NCBI GenBank assembly: GCA_963558965.1
Contig: CAUWIT010000001.1
Coordinates: 62,001-126,000, forward strand
Length of the DNA: 64,000 bases
From: Gallibacter sp963558965
Lineage (GTDB): Bacteria; Bacillota; Clostridia; Peptostreptococcales; Anaerovoracaceae
Direction of reading: 5' to 3'
The translations under genes and the position numbers were made by a program. Positions 34,122-41,827 of this stretch are shown piece by piece. The notes beneath the pieces are model-generated. The model did no database searches. It was not told where the DNA came from and worked only from the letters and a program-made list of their open reading frames with translations. Position 1 is the stretch's first letter; the number at the start of each line of letters is the position of its first letter.

Positions 34122-35074
34122 AATTTCTCAGCCACCCTTATGCCTGCCGCAAAATACTTGCGATAAATTTTTTCAGATTCTTCTTTTATTTCTTTTGTGA
34201 ACTTTTCATAGTTTTCTATAAGTCTCTCACCTTCTGGTGTCACTGTACTGCCACCACCTGCACTGCCTCCTGTCCACTTCTCAACTACAGGAAAACCAAG
34301 TTGCCATTCCATATCCTTTAAAATACGGCTACCCTTGGAATATGAAATGCCAGTGGTCAAGCACGCCTTTTGAAGGCTCTTGTGCATCTTTATATTTTTA
34401 AGTAGTTCACAGCTTTGACTATCGAAGAAAACCTCTTTAGTTTTAAGTTTCACATTTATTTCTGGACTGATTGGATATCCCTTGCCTCTCTCATAGTTCC
34501 AATCTATTAGTTTATGATAGTCGTCTGGAGTATCCATATCAAGCTCCACAGCTGGATCATCGACCTCAATATTGGTTATTGGAATTTGGCTGCATTCCAT
34601 AGCGCCTCTAAGGCCGCCTTCTCCACTATAATCTTTTAGCGTACCTGCAAATCCACTATCTATTATGATAGGATGTCCTGGTCTGCCGTTGTGAGTAGTT
34701 CTAATCATACTTGCATCCACTCGCAACACCCTTTCAAGAGTAGATATTAAAATTGCTGGTACATCCATCGGCATTATGAGAATACGATCACATGTATCTT
34801 TAATATCTTCGACTCCCAAAATCACCGAATCAAACATCTCTGTAGAGTTATAATTTTCATTTTTTACATATCTGATTCCATCATAGTATATACAGTCCTT
34901 TAATTCTTTTTCATTATGGCCTGTAACTATGGTTATTGGACTAATTCCAACTTTTAATAACTTGGTTACAGTATAATTGGCTACATTTGAATCTCCAAAC
35001 GGAAGAGCCGGTTTAAAAGCTTTCATCCTTGAAGATAATCCTGCAGCAACTATTACAGCACCGGTTTTTCTCAT
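34118..35074 (-). CDS. MobA-like NTP transferase with C-terminal winged-helix domain (DVU_1551-like)
   Basis: A 318-residue two-domain protein. Residues 1-200 are a MobA/MocA-like nucleotidyltransferase (GAVIVAAGLSSRMKAFKP, IMPMDVPAI), of the kind that adds CMP or GMP to molybdopterin. Residues about 210-318 look like a ModE-type winged helix (SLQKACLTTGISYSKGSRIL, then WTGGSAGGGSTVTPEGERLI). This fusion is the DVU_1551 family known from molybdenum hydroxylase loci. It could make the cytosine dinucleotide form of the cofactor and also bind DNA, perhaps the inverted repeat at its own promoter (inference). First gene of the maturation operon. Confidence 0.87.
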   Translation of the reverse strand: MRKTGAVIVAAGLSSRMKAFKPALPFGDSNVANYTVTKLLKVGISPITIVTGHNEKELKDCIYYDGIRYVKNENYNSTEMFDSVILGVEDIKDTCDRILIMPMDVPAILISTLERVLRVDASMIRTTHNGRPGHPIIIDSGFAGTLKDYSGEGGLRGAMECSQIPITNIEVDDPAVELDMDTPDDYHKLIDWNYERGKGYPISPEINVKLKTKEVFFDSQSCELLKNIKMHKSLQKACLTTGISYSKGSRILKDMEWQLGFPVVEKWTGGSAGGGSTVTPEGERLIENYEKFTKEIKEESEKIYRKYFAAGIRVAEKL

Positions 35075-35115
35075 TTCTACACCCTAACCTATCTACTAAA
35101 TATTTATTGTTAATC

Positions 35116-35156
35116 GAACGTCGTTTCTATAAATATATATTTTTATAGTACCGTTC
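35116..35156 (-). promoter_or_regulatory. Inverted repeats in the maturation-operon leader
   Basis: Nested inverted repeats in the 5' leader: GAACG (35116-35120) with CGTTC (35152-35156), and CTATAAA (35127-35133) with TTTATAG (35142-35148). Together they can form a hairpin between the promoter and the NTP transferase gene, or serve as a protein binding site. Confidence 0.4.
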
Positions 35157-35171
35157 CGTTTTTAATTACCT

Positions 35172-35212
35172 AACACGTCTATATTATATATCGACCGTGT
35201 TGTAAGTGTCAA
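35172..35212 (-). promoter_or_regulatory. Promoter and operator-like repeat of the Mo-cofactor maturation operon
   Basis: Minus strand: consensus TTGACA (35207-35212), 18-base spacer, TATAAT (35183-35188). An inverted repeat AACAC-GTC (35172-35179) and GAC-c-GTGTT (35193-35201) frames the -10 box; a repressor bound there would block polymerase. Confidence 0.65.
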
Positions 35213-35246
35213 TAAGATTATCAAACAAAAATTTATAAATTTAAAA

Positions 35247-35288
35247 ATAGAGACCTGAAGTATTTTAAATTTTACTCCAAATCTCTAT
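35247..35288 (-). terminator. Terminator of the first Na/Pi symporter gene
   Basis: Outer arms ATAGAGA/TCTCTAT (35247-35253 with 35282-35288) and a G-U-containing inner stem GGAGTA/TACTTC on the minus strand, then TTTTT. Same length and plan as the hairpin at 25804-25845. Confidence 0.75.
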
Positions 35289-35339
35289 AATTCTTCTTTT
35301 GTACATTTGAAAACTAATCCAAATGTTTATTTATTAAAT

Positions 35340-37031
35340 TTATGCTTCTGTTTTTAGCTCTTTTTTAGCTGTATAACCTTTGATTACCGCTTCTGCAATA
35401 TTGTTACAGCTATCACCCATTCTTTCCAAATTGTGGATTAAATCAAGGAATACAACTGTTACTGCTGGTGAGCAAACGTTGTCACCTAGCCTGTGCATGT
35501 GATCTCTTCTAATTTCAAGTTCAAGTTTATTGATTTTTTCCTCTTCTTGAAGTACTTTTCCTGCAAGTTCGGGACTACCTGTCTCCAAGCACTCTATAGT
35601 ATCTAAAATCATTCTTTCTATCATATTGAAACATGTATCGATTTCTTCGTTTGCAACTTCTGAAAATTCGTATTTGTTTCTATTTCTATCCTCAGCTAAG
35701 TCTATAATATTTTTACAATAGTCACCAATATGTTCGATATCGGAAGCTACATGTAATAGCGCTGCAACTCTTTCCTTTTGGAAGTCCGTAATACTTTCGG
35801 CAGCCAGTATCTTAGATAAGTACTGGATAGTTTTTGTTCTTAGCTTATTAACTATTTCATCAGTTTCAATAACTTCTCCAGCATGTGTTAAATCGTTTTT
35901 AACAAAAGTTTCTCTTGATTTTTTCATCATACCTAATGCTAAAGTTGCATTTCTAGTTAGTTCCTGAATTGCTAAATGAATGGCAAATACAGGTTGCTCA
36001 ATTACATGGTCATCAAGGAAAATTGGCTCGTCTCCAAGTCTTTCTTTATCTTCCCCTGGAATAATTTTAGTTACAATCTTAACTAATACCCAAATAAATG
36101 GTAGGAATATTAAAGTATTTGTTAAGTTAAACATCAAATGTGAGTTAGCAATCTGTCTTGAGATTACTTCGATTTCTGGTCCTTTTGGAGAAATCCAAGT
36201 AATAAAATCCGCAATCTGTGGAATCCACCAAATGAAGATTAATGTACCAGTAATATTAAAAATTGTGTGTGCTACAGCTGTTCTCTTAGCATTAATTGAT
36301 CCACCAATTGAAGCTAAAAGAGCTGTAATTGTTGTACCGATATTATCACCAAATAGGATTGGTAATGCTCCCTGTAATCCTAAAATACTGTGAATGCCAT
36401 CAGGACCTGCTGTTGAAGCTAGATTCTGTAAAACCGCAATTGTTGCTGATGATGACTGAACTACAACTGTCATAAGAGTACCAACAACTACTCCTAGTAC
36501 TGGAACATCTGCTACCTGCATCATTAAATCAGTAAACACTTGTGATTGTGCAAGTGGTTTCATAGTATCTCCCATTGTGTTAATACCAACAAATAGCAAA
36601 CCGAAACCAAACATGATCTGCCCAATTTTTACTGCCATTTCCTTCTTTTTAAAGAAGAAGTACATAACAAAACCAACAAATACAAAAATCCAAGCATAGT
36701 CTCCTATATTAAAGGCGATAAGCTGCGCTGTAATTGTTGTACCGATATTAGCACCTAAAATTACACTGATTGCCTGTGGCAATTTCATAAGACCTGCTGT
36801 TACAAAACCAATAACCATTACTGTTGTAGCTGATGATGACTGTAGTACTGCTGTAACAAGAGCACCAGCTATAACTCCTAAAACTGGATTTGCAGTTAAC
36901 ATAGCAAGAATGTTTCTCATTTTATCTCCTGCTGCCTTTTGCAAACCATCACTCATCAAGTTCATACCATAGATGAATACTGCAAGTCCACCAAGTAGAG
37001 TTGCTATCATCTGAAAAACTTCCTGATTCAT
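35340..37031 (-). CDS. Na+/phosphate symporter with PhoU-like tail (paralogue 1)
   Basis: A 563-residue NptA/YjbB-type transporter. Two homologous membrane blocks each hold the QSSSATTVM/QSSSATIAV signature and the GANIGTTITAQL/GDNIGTTITALL motif; about 8-10 helices in residues 1-325. The C-terminal 220 residues form a PhoU-like helical domain (ASDIEHIGDYCKNI, NLERMGDSCNNI). It brings phosphate in with Na+. The promoter region has four PhoP-box-like hexamers at an 11-bp period (37100-37138). The paralogue at 38889-40619 is very similar along its whole length. Transcribed alone, ending at the terminator near 35.27 kb. Confidence 0.9.
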   Translation of the reverse strand: MNQEVFQMIATLLGGLAVFIYGMNLMSDGLQKAAGDKMRNILAMLTANPVLGVIAGALVTAVLQSSSATTVMVIGFVTAGLMKLPQAISVILGANIGTTITAQLIAFNIGDYAWIFVFVGFVMYFFFKKKEMAVKIGQIMFGFGLLFVGINTMGDTMKPLAQSQVFTDLMMQVADVPVLGVVVGTLMTVVVQSSSATIAVLQNLASTAGPDGIHSILGLQGALPILFGDNIGTTITALLASIGGSINAKRTAVAHTIFNITGTLIFIWWIPQIADFITWISPKGPEIEVISRQIANSHLMFNLTNTLIFLPFIWVLVKIVTKIIPGEDKERLGDEPIFLDDHVIEQPVFAIHLAIQELTRNATLALGMMKKSRETFVKNDLTHAGEVIETDEIVNKLRTKTIQYLSKILAAESITDFQKERVAALLHVASDIEHIGDYCKNIIDLAEDRNRNKYEFSEVANEEIDTCFNMIERMILDTIECLETGSPELAGKVLQEEEKINKLELEIRRDHMHRLGDNVCSPAVTVVFLDLIHNLERMGDSCNNIAEAVIKGYTAKKELKTEA

Positions 37032-37099
37032 ATTTGTCTATTTCCTCCTAAAATTATACACTCATTAATCTTAACGTTAATATTATTTTACTGTACTAT

Positions 37100-37138
37100 T
37101 GTTTAAATAAGATTAAAGATATGTTAATTTTATGTTAA
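37100..37138 (-). promoter_or_regulatory. PhoP-box-like direct repeats upstream of symporter 1
   Basis: Read on the plus strand, hexamers TGTTTA, GATTAA, TGTTAA and TGTTAA start at 37100, 37111, 37122 and 37133, exactly 11 bp apart; on the coding strand these are TTAACA-like. This is the arrangement of Bacillus PhoP binding sites. Confidence 0.65.
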
Positions 37139-37278
37139 ATATCTCTTTTTTGTTAATATAATCATTTGAAAAAATCCAACGTTTAAATGATTGTACTCAT
37201 CTAGATAAAAAATTAAAAATAAGAAACCTATTAGTACAATCCCATAATATAAAAATATATGTAATCTTGTAATTAAAA

Positions 37279-37300
37279 AAGGACGATGTTTATCGCCCTT
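37279..37300 (-). terminator. Terminator of the phoP-phoR operon
   Basis: Minus-strand stem AAGGGCGAT/ATCGTCCTT (one G-U pair) at 37279-37300, four-base loop, followed by six T residues; it starts 14 bases after the phoR stop. Confidence 0.82.
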
Positions 37301-37313
37301 CTAAAAATATCCA

Positions 37314-38207
37314 TTATTTCTCTTTTTTCATAATTATAGAAAATACAGATCCTTCTCCTGGAGTGCTTTCAACTTTTAGTTCTCCATTAAATAGTGCTGC
37401 TGTATGTTTAACAATTGATAAACCTAAACCAGTGCCTCCAACCTTACGCGAACGTGATTTGTCAACTCTATAAAATCTTTCTGCTATACGTTCAAGGTCA
37501 TCTTTTTCAATACCAATACCATCATCTTGTATTGCCAAAGTAATTGTATACTGGTTTTCATTACTTTTAATCCATACATGTCCATTATCAACACCGTATT
37601 TAATAGCATTTTCTGCTAAGTTCATAACCATTTGCCTAAACTTATCTTCACTGCCATCTAAATACAATTCCCTATCGACTTCATTTATAAGAGAAATATT
37701 TCTCCTTGATGCAATAGGCTCAAGTATTTCTATAATTTCATTTGTTACATCTGAAACATTAAAATGTTCATTTGAAGTGTCCATGCGACTTTCAATATCT
37801 GATAAAACTAAAATATCATCTATCAATCTCTTAAGTCTTGCAGTTTCTATCGCTATTATTTCTATAAAACGATCTCTCGTTGCAGGATCATTTACAGCAC
37901 CTGCTTGTAGTGTTTCAATGAATCCTGAAATTGAAGTTAGAGGAGTCTTTAGTTCATGACTTACATTTGCTACAAACTCTGATCTCATATTTTCAACTTG
38001 TCTGTTTTCTTCTTTCATTTGCTCTACACGTTTGCGCATACTATTAATAGGTTCTGTCATCCAGTAAAGCAAAACAAACAGTCCTAAAAGATTTATAACG
38101 ATATATACTAAAAATAAGATTTCAAAGCTCTTGTCTTTAAGAAGAACTGCAACAAGTGTATTACACGCTGAAACAGCTAAAGCTCCTATTACACACTTTG
38201 TTTTCAT
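37314..38207 (-). CDS. phoR: PhoR-like sensor histidine kinase, minimal form
   Basis: A 297-residue membrane histidine kinase. Two helices (about 5-22 and 29-49) are joined by only a few residues, so there is almost no extracellular part, and no PAS domain; the helices run straight into the dimerisation region with the H-box FVANVSHELKTPL (H84). The N, G1 (DDGIGIEKDD), F and G2 (GGTGLGLSIV) boxes are all intact. PhoR is inferred from neighbours and kinase-core similarity. Its start overlaps phoP by four bases (ATGA). With so little sensing surface, the signal probably comes through another protein, possibly a PhoU-like domain (inference). Confidence 0.82.
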   Translation of the reverse strand: MKTKCVIGALAVSACNTLVAVLLKDKSFEILFLVYIVINLLGLFVLLYWMTEPINSMRKRVEQMKEENRQVENMRSEFVANVSHELKTPLTSISGFIETLQAGAVNDPATRDRFIEIIAIETARLKRLIDDILVLSDIESRMDTSNEHFNVSDVTNEIIEILEPIASRRNISLINEVDRELYLDGSEDKFRQMVMNLAENAIKYGVDNGHVWIKSNENQYTITLAIQDDGIGIEKDDLERIAERFYRVDKSRSRKVGGTGLGLSIVKHTAALFNGELKVESTPGEGSVFSIIMKKEK

Positions 38208-38911
38208 TTTAGTTTATACCCTCTTCCTCTTATTGTTTCTATGTATTCTTCTCCGTTTTGATCCTGTCCAATTTTTTGACGAAGATGTCTAATATGTACA
38301 TCAACAGTTCTAGTTTCACCTACGTAATCAATACCCCAAACTTTATCTAAAAGTTCATCTCTGGAGTAAACTCTGCCTCTGTGTTTTGCTAAAAACGATA
38401 AAAGTTCATATTCCTTGTACGTTAATTCAATAGGAACTCCGTTAACTTTAACTTCATGTCTTCCCTGATCTATAACTATATTGCCTGCCATGATATTTTC
38501 TAATTCATCATCATCTTTTTTCTGCTCAATTGCTGTTTTATCATTTATTTCATACCTTCTTAAAACAGCTTTAATACGAGCTAGAAGTTCTCTTATACCA
38601 AAAGGTTTAGCAATATAATCGTCTGCTCCAAACTCAAGACCTAATACCTTATCCACCTCTTCTGATTTTGCAGTAAGCATAATAATAGGTATATTTATAT
38701 CTTCTGAGCGAAGCTCTCTACAGATTTCATAACCGTCTTTTCCTGGTAACATAATATCAAGCAATATTAAGTCAGGCTTTTCTTTGTAAGCCAAAGTTAT
38801 GCCAGTTATGCCATCCTCAGCTTCTAGAGTTTCATATCCATTTGCTTTTAAGTTGTAAGTGACAAGTTCTCGTATATTAGCCTCATCCTCAATTATTAGT
38901 ATTTTCTTCAT
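38204..38911 (-). CDS. phoP: PhoP/PhoB-like response regulator (OmpR family)
   Basis: A 235-residue DNA-binding response regulator. Receiver domain 1-120 with the acidic pair E9-D10 in IIEDEAN, phospho-acceptor D52 in LLDIMLPGKDG, T at MLTAKSEE and K in YIAKPFG; winged-helix domain from about 138 to the end (ELTYKEYELLSFLAKHRGRVYSRDELLDKVWG, given in outline, then VDVHIRHLRQKIG and IRGRGYKL). Assignment to the phosphate regulator rests on the flanking Na/Pi symporters and their PhoP-like boxes; WalR is the close alternative. The start overlaps the symporter gene by 23 bases. Confidence 0.87.
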   Translation of the reverse strand: MKKILIIEDEANIRELVTYNLKANGYETLEAEDGITGITLAYKEKPDLILLDIMLPGKDGYEICRELRSEDINIPIIMLTAKSEEVDKVLGLEFGADDYIAKPFGIRELLARIKAVLRRYEINDKTAIEQKKDDDELENIMAGNIVIDQGRHEVKVNGVPIELTYKEYELLSFLAKHRGRVYSRDELLDKVWGIDYVGETRTVDVHIRHLRQKIGQDQNGEEYIETIRGRGYKLK

Positions 38912-40619
38912 TTGCTTTCATTCTCTTTCTTACTTTGTGTCGTGCAATTACTGTTTCGGCAATATTATTACAACTATCTCCTATACGTTCAATATTGTGA
39001 ACTGTATCTATATAAACTACTGTAACTGCAGGTGAACATTGTCCTATTTCTAGTCTTTCCATGTGTTGTTTTCTTAGTTTAGCTTCAAGTACATTTATAT
39101 CATCTTCTTGAGCTAAAATATTGTTTGCCAAATCGTGATCGCCACTTTCAAGTGCAGTAAATGTATCTGCCATCATAACTTTAATCTTATCGAAACATTC
39201 ATATATTTCTGCATATGCCGTATCGGATAAAGCATATTTATTTTTATTCTTTTCTTCAGCTAATGCAACAATATTTTTACTGTAATCTCCAATATGTTCT
39301 ATATCTCCTGCAACATGGAACAGTGCAGCAACTGTTTGCTTTTGGAAATCAGTAATACTTTCACTGGATAAAATCATAGACAAATATTTTAAAATTTCAT
39401 CTCTTAAGTGATTTATAACATTATCTGCCTCTATAATTTCATCGACTTCACTTAAGTCACCAGAAATAAATGCCTTTTTAGCTTTTGCTACCATATCTGT
39501 TACAAGTTTACCTGTTCTTACTAATTCTTTAATTGCTAAATGAATAGCAAAAACTGGCTGTCCAATAACATTATAATCTATAAATGCTGGTTCTGAAGTT
39601 AAAATTTCCTTATCTTCACCAGGAATAATCTTTGTAACAATCTTAACAAGTAGCCATATGAATGGCAAGAATAGCAATGTACAAGCTACGTTAAATAGCA
39701 TATGTGCATTGGCGATTTCACGAGCAATAACGTCAACTTCTGGTCCTGCCGGTGAAATATACTGTATAAAGCTTGATATCTGCGGAATAAACCATATAAA
39801 TATCAGCGTTCCACCAAAGTTAAAAATCGTATGTGCAATAGCAGTACGTTTTGCATTTACTGAGCCTCCAATTGAAGCAAGTAAAGCAGTAATAGTTGTA
39901 CCAATGTTACTACCAAATAGAATTGGTAAAGATCCTGTAAGTCCTATAATTGAAGTTACACCATCAGGTCCTGCTGTAGCTGCAAGATTTTGTAGTACCG
40001 CTATAACAGCTGATGATGACTGAATAATCATAGTCATTACTGTACCTAATACTACACCTAAAATTGGAATATCAGCAACCTTCATCATCCATTCTGTAAA
40101 AATTGGTGACTGAGCCAACGGTTCCATTGTGTCGCCCATAGTGTTTATACCTACAAAAAGCAATCCAAAGCCGAATAAAACTTCACCAATATCTGCTACT
40201 TTTTCGTTTGATTTCATAAAGAACATCATTACAAAACCAATAAATACACCAATCCAAGCGTAGTCGCCAATATCAAAAGCGATTAACTGTGCTGTAATTG
40301 TAGTACCTATATTGGCACCTAAAATTACGCTAATAGCCTGTGGTAACTTCATCAAATTTGCTGTTACAAACCCAATAACCATAACAGTTGTAGCACTTGA
40401 GCTCTGCAAAACAGCTGTTGTCAACGCTCCAGCCAAAACTCCTAAAACTGGATTAGCTGTTAACATAGACAAAACATTTTTCATTTTGTCTCCCGCTGCT
40501 TTTTGAAGACCTTCAGACATTAAATTCATACCGAAAATAAATACCGCTAAACCTCCTAGTAGTGTCGTAACTACTTTAAAAACATCAATTTCCATTAGAA
40601 ATCCTCCATCTTTTAACAA
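38889..40619 (-). CDS. Na+/phosphate symporter with PhoU-like tail (paralogue 2)
   Basis: A 576-residue transporter of the same family as the 35340-37031 gene, with both QSSSAT motifs, both GANIGTTIT/GSNIGTTIT motifs and a PhoU-like C-terminal domain (VAGDIEHIGDYSKNI, NIERIGDSCNNI). It is the first gene of a three-gene operon with phoP and phoR, with overlapping junctions. A symporter, its regulator and sensor in one transcript, under a strong PhoP-box-like array (40666-40704), suggests autoregulation in phosphate shortage. The two paralogues may differ in affinity; sequence alone does not tell. Confidence 0.9.
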   Translation of the reverse strand: MLKDGGFLMEIDVFKVVTTLLGGLAVFIFGMNLMSEGLQKAAGDKMKNVLSMLTANPVLGVLAGALTTAVLQSSSATTVMVIGFVTANLMKLPQAISVILGANIGTTITAQLIAFDIGDYAWIGVFIGFVMMFFMKSNEKVADIGEVLFGFGLLFVGINTMGDTMEPLAQSPIFTEWMMKVADIPILGVVLGTVMTMIIQSSSAVIAVLQNLAATAGPDGVTSIIGLTGSLPILFGSNIGTTITALLASIGGSVNAKRTAIAHTIFNFGGTLIFIWFIPQISSFIQYISPAGPEVDVIAREIANAHMLFNVACTLLFLPFIWLLVKIVTKIIPGEDKEILTSEPAFIDYNVIGQPVFAIHLAIKELVRTGKLVTDMVAKAKKAFISGDLSEVDEIIEADNVINHLRDEILKYLSMILSSESITDFQKQTVAALFHVAGDIEHIGDYSKNIVALAEEKNKNKYALSDTAYAEIYECFDKIKVMMADTFTALESGDHDLANNILAQEDDINVLEAKLRKQHMERLEIGQCSPAVTVVYIDTVHNIERIGDSCNNIAETVIARHKVRKRMKANEENTNN

Positions 40620-40634
40620 TTAAAAATGCTTATC

Positions 40635-40704
40635 TATATATTTTAATTTACATATGCACGTCAATTGTTAAGAAAATGTTAAGTTTAGGTTAATTTATCG
40701 TTAA
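40635..40704 (-). promoter_or_regulatory. Promoter with four PhoP-box-like repeats
   Basis: On the minus strand hexamers TTAACG, TTAACC, TTAACA and TTAACA are each separated by five bases (plus coordinates 40699-40704, 40688-40693, 40677-40682, 40666-40671), followed by TTGACG (40659-40664), an 18-base spacer and TATATA (40635-40640). A textbook PhoP-activated layout. Confidence 0.75.
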
Positions 40705-40746
40705 CAATACAAATTTAACAATTAGATATGCTTTTATCCATAGCCA

Positions 40747-41775
40747 TTACTTAATATAGTTTATCAATTCTCTAATGTCTTTGCCAAACTCTCCATCTAG
40801 CTCAATATCTATCTTGCCATCTCTAAAAACAAATGAAAACTCATCAGTTGAAATACCAATATCTATACTATCATCCAGTTGATTTTCAGTTTCAAAAAAC
40901 TCATCAAATTTTGGATTTCCCTTGTATCTTTTATTTTCTACCATTATTAATTTATTAGGCCCAAAAGTCATATTTTTTTTAATCTCAGACTCGTATTCAT
41001 AATTTTTGCTATTTCTTATTAAAATATTTACATATGAAATTTTTCTTAAATAATTTGCATTTGAACACAAATTATTGCCTGCATCCACAATTATCTTATC
41101 AAAAACTCCGCTATTCAATATAGTACTAATAAATTTAACAAATTCATCTTCATTTATTCTTATCAAATGATTTTTAATGCCATAAGTATTGAAATATGAA
41201 ACTCCGTAATCATCCATCAATGTAAATCTCTCAACTTGTATTTTACTGTCAGTATATAAAATTCTATGAAGCAAGTCTACAATATTTAGACCTTTGTTAC
41301 ATCTAAAAAATTGTTCCTCCTGATAAGTATCGCATAAGGATAAATACAAAACCTTGCACTTTCCAGCCATTGCAAAATCCTTCGCCATAGCGTACGCAAC
41401 GCTGCTAGCTCCCATACCGCCACAAGTTGCCGAAATCGTATATACCAAACTGTTGCCATTAGCTATAATTTTATTAACATATATCCCAGTTTCATTTTCG
41501 TAAATTTCAACGATTTTATTAACAATATTGCTAATATTACAATATTTATAAACAGAATTTTTATCATCGTCTTCTTGCAAAGTTAATTTGCATATAGGCA
41601 TATTATCTAAATCTACATCAATACCATCTGTAATTAACATATCGTAGTCAGAAGCCTCATTTTCACCTTCTATCCTAGAAATGTTAATAGCTGGTTGAAT
41701 ATTTCTAACACATTTGCAAAGAGCATCCCCGTACTCCTTATCATTTGTCAACAAAGCAGTTTTCAATATTTCCAT
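40747..41775 (-). CDS. TadZ/CpaE-like pilus-localisation ATPase homologue
   Basis: A 342-residue protein with a receiver-like N-terminal domain (1-95, without a clear phospho-acceptor set) and a MinD/ParA-like domain from about 108. The deviant P-loop is degenerate: ATCGGMGASSV (117-126) lacks both lysines, having C118 and A123 where K is usual. TadZ/CpaE proteins have such atypical loops and place the Tad apparatus at a cell pole. DAGNNLCSNANYLRKI corresponds to the switch region. The tad operon it would serve lies 15 kb away. It is flanked by the phosphate operon and the MATE fusion; both borders have gaps of 50-130 bases. Confidence 0.7.
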   Translation of the reverse strand: MEILKTALLTNDKEYGDALCKCVRNIQPAINISRIEGENEASDYDMLITDGIDVDLDNMPICKLTLQEDDDKNSVYKYCNISNIVNKIVEIYENETGIYVNKIIANGNSLVYTISATCGGMGASSVAYAMAKDFAMAGKCKVLYLSLCDTYQEEQFFRCNKGLNIVDLLHRILYTDSKIQVERFTLMDDYGVSYFNTYGIKNHLIRINEDEFVKFISTILNSGVFDKIIVDAGNNLCSNANYLRKISYVNILIRNSKNYEYESEIKKNMTFGPNKLIMVENKRYKGNPKFDEFFETENQLDDSIDIGISTDEFSFVFRDGKIDIELDGEFGKDIRELINYIK

Positions 41776-41827
41776 TTATTGCCACCTCCTGCTTATATTA
41801 TACAGGAATGACATTTTTTTACAAGCG

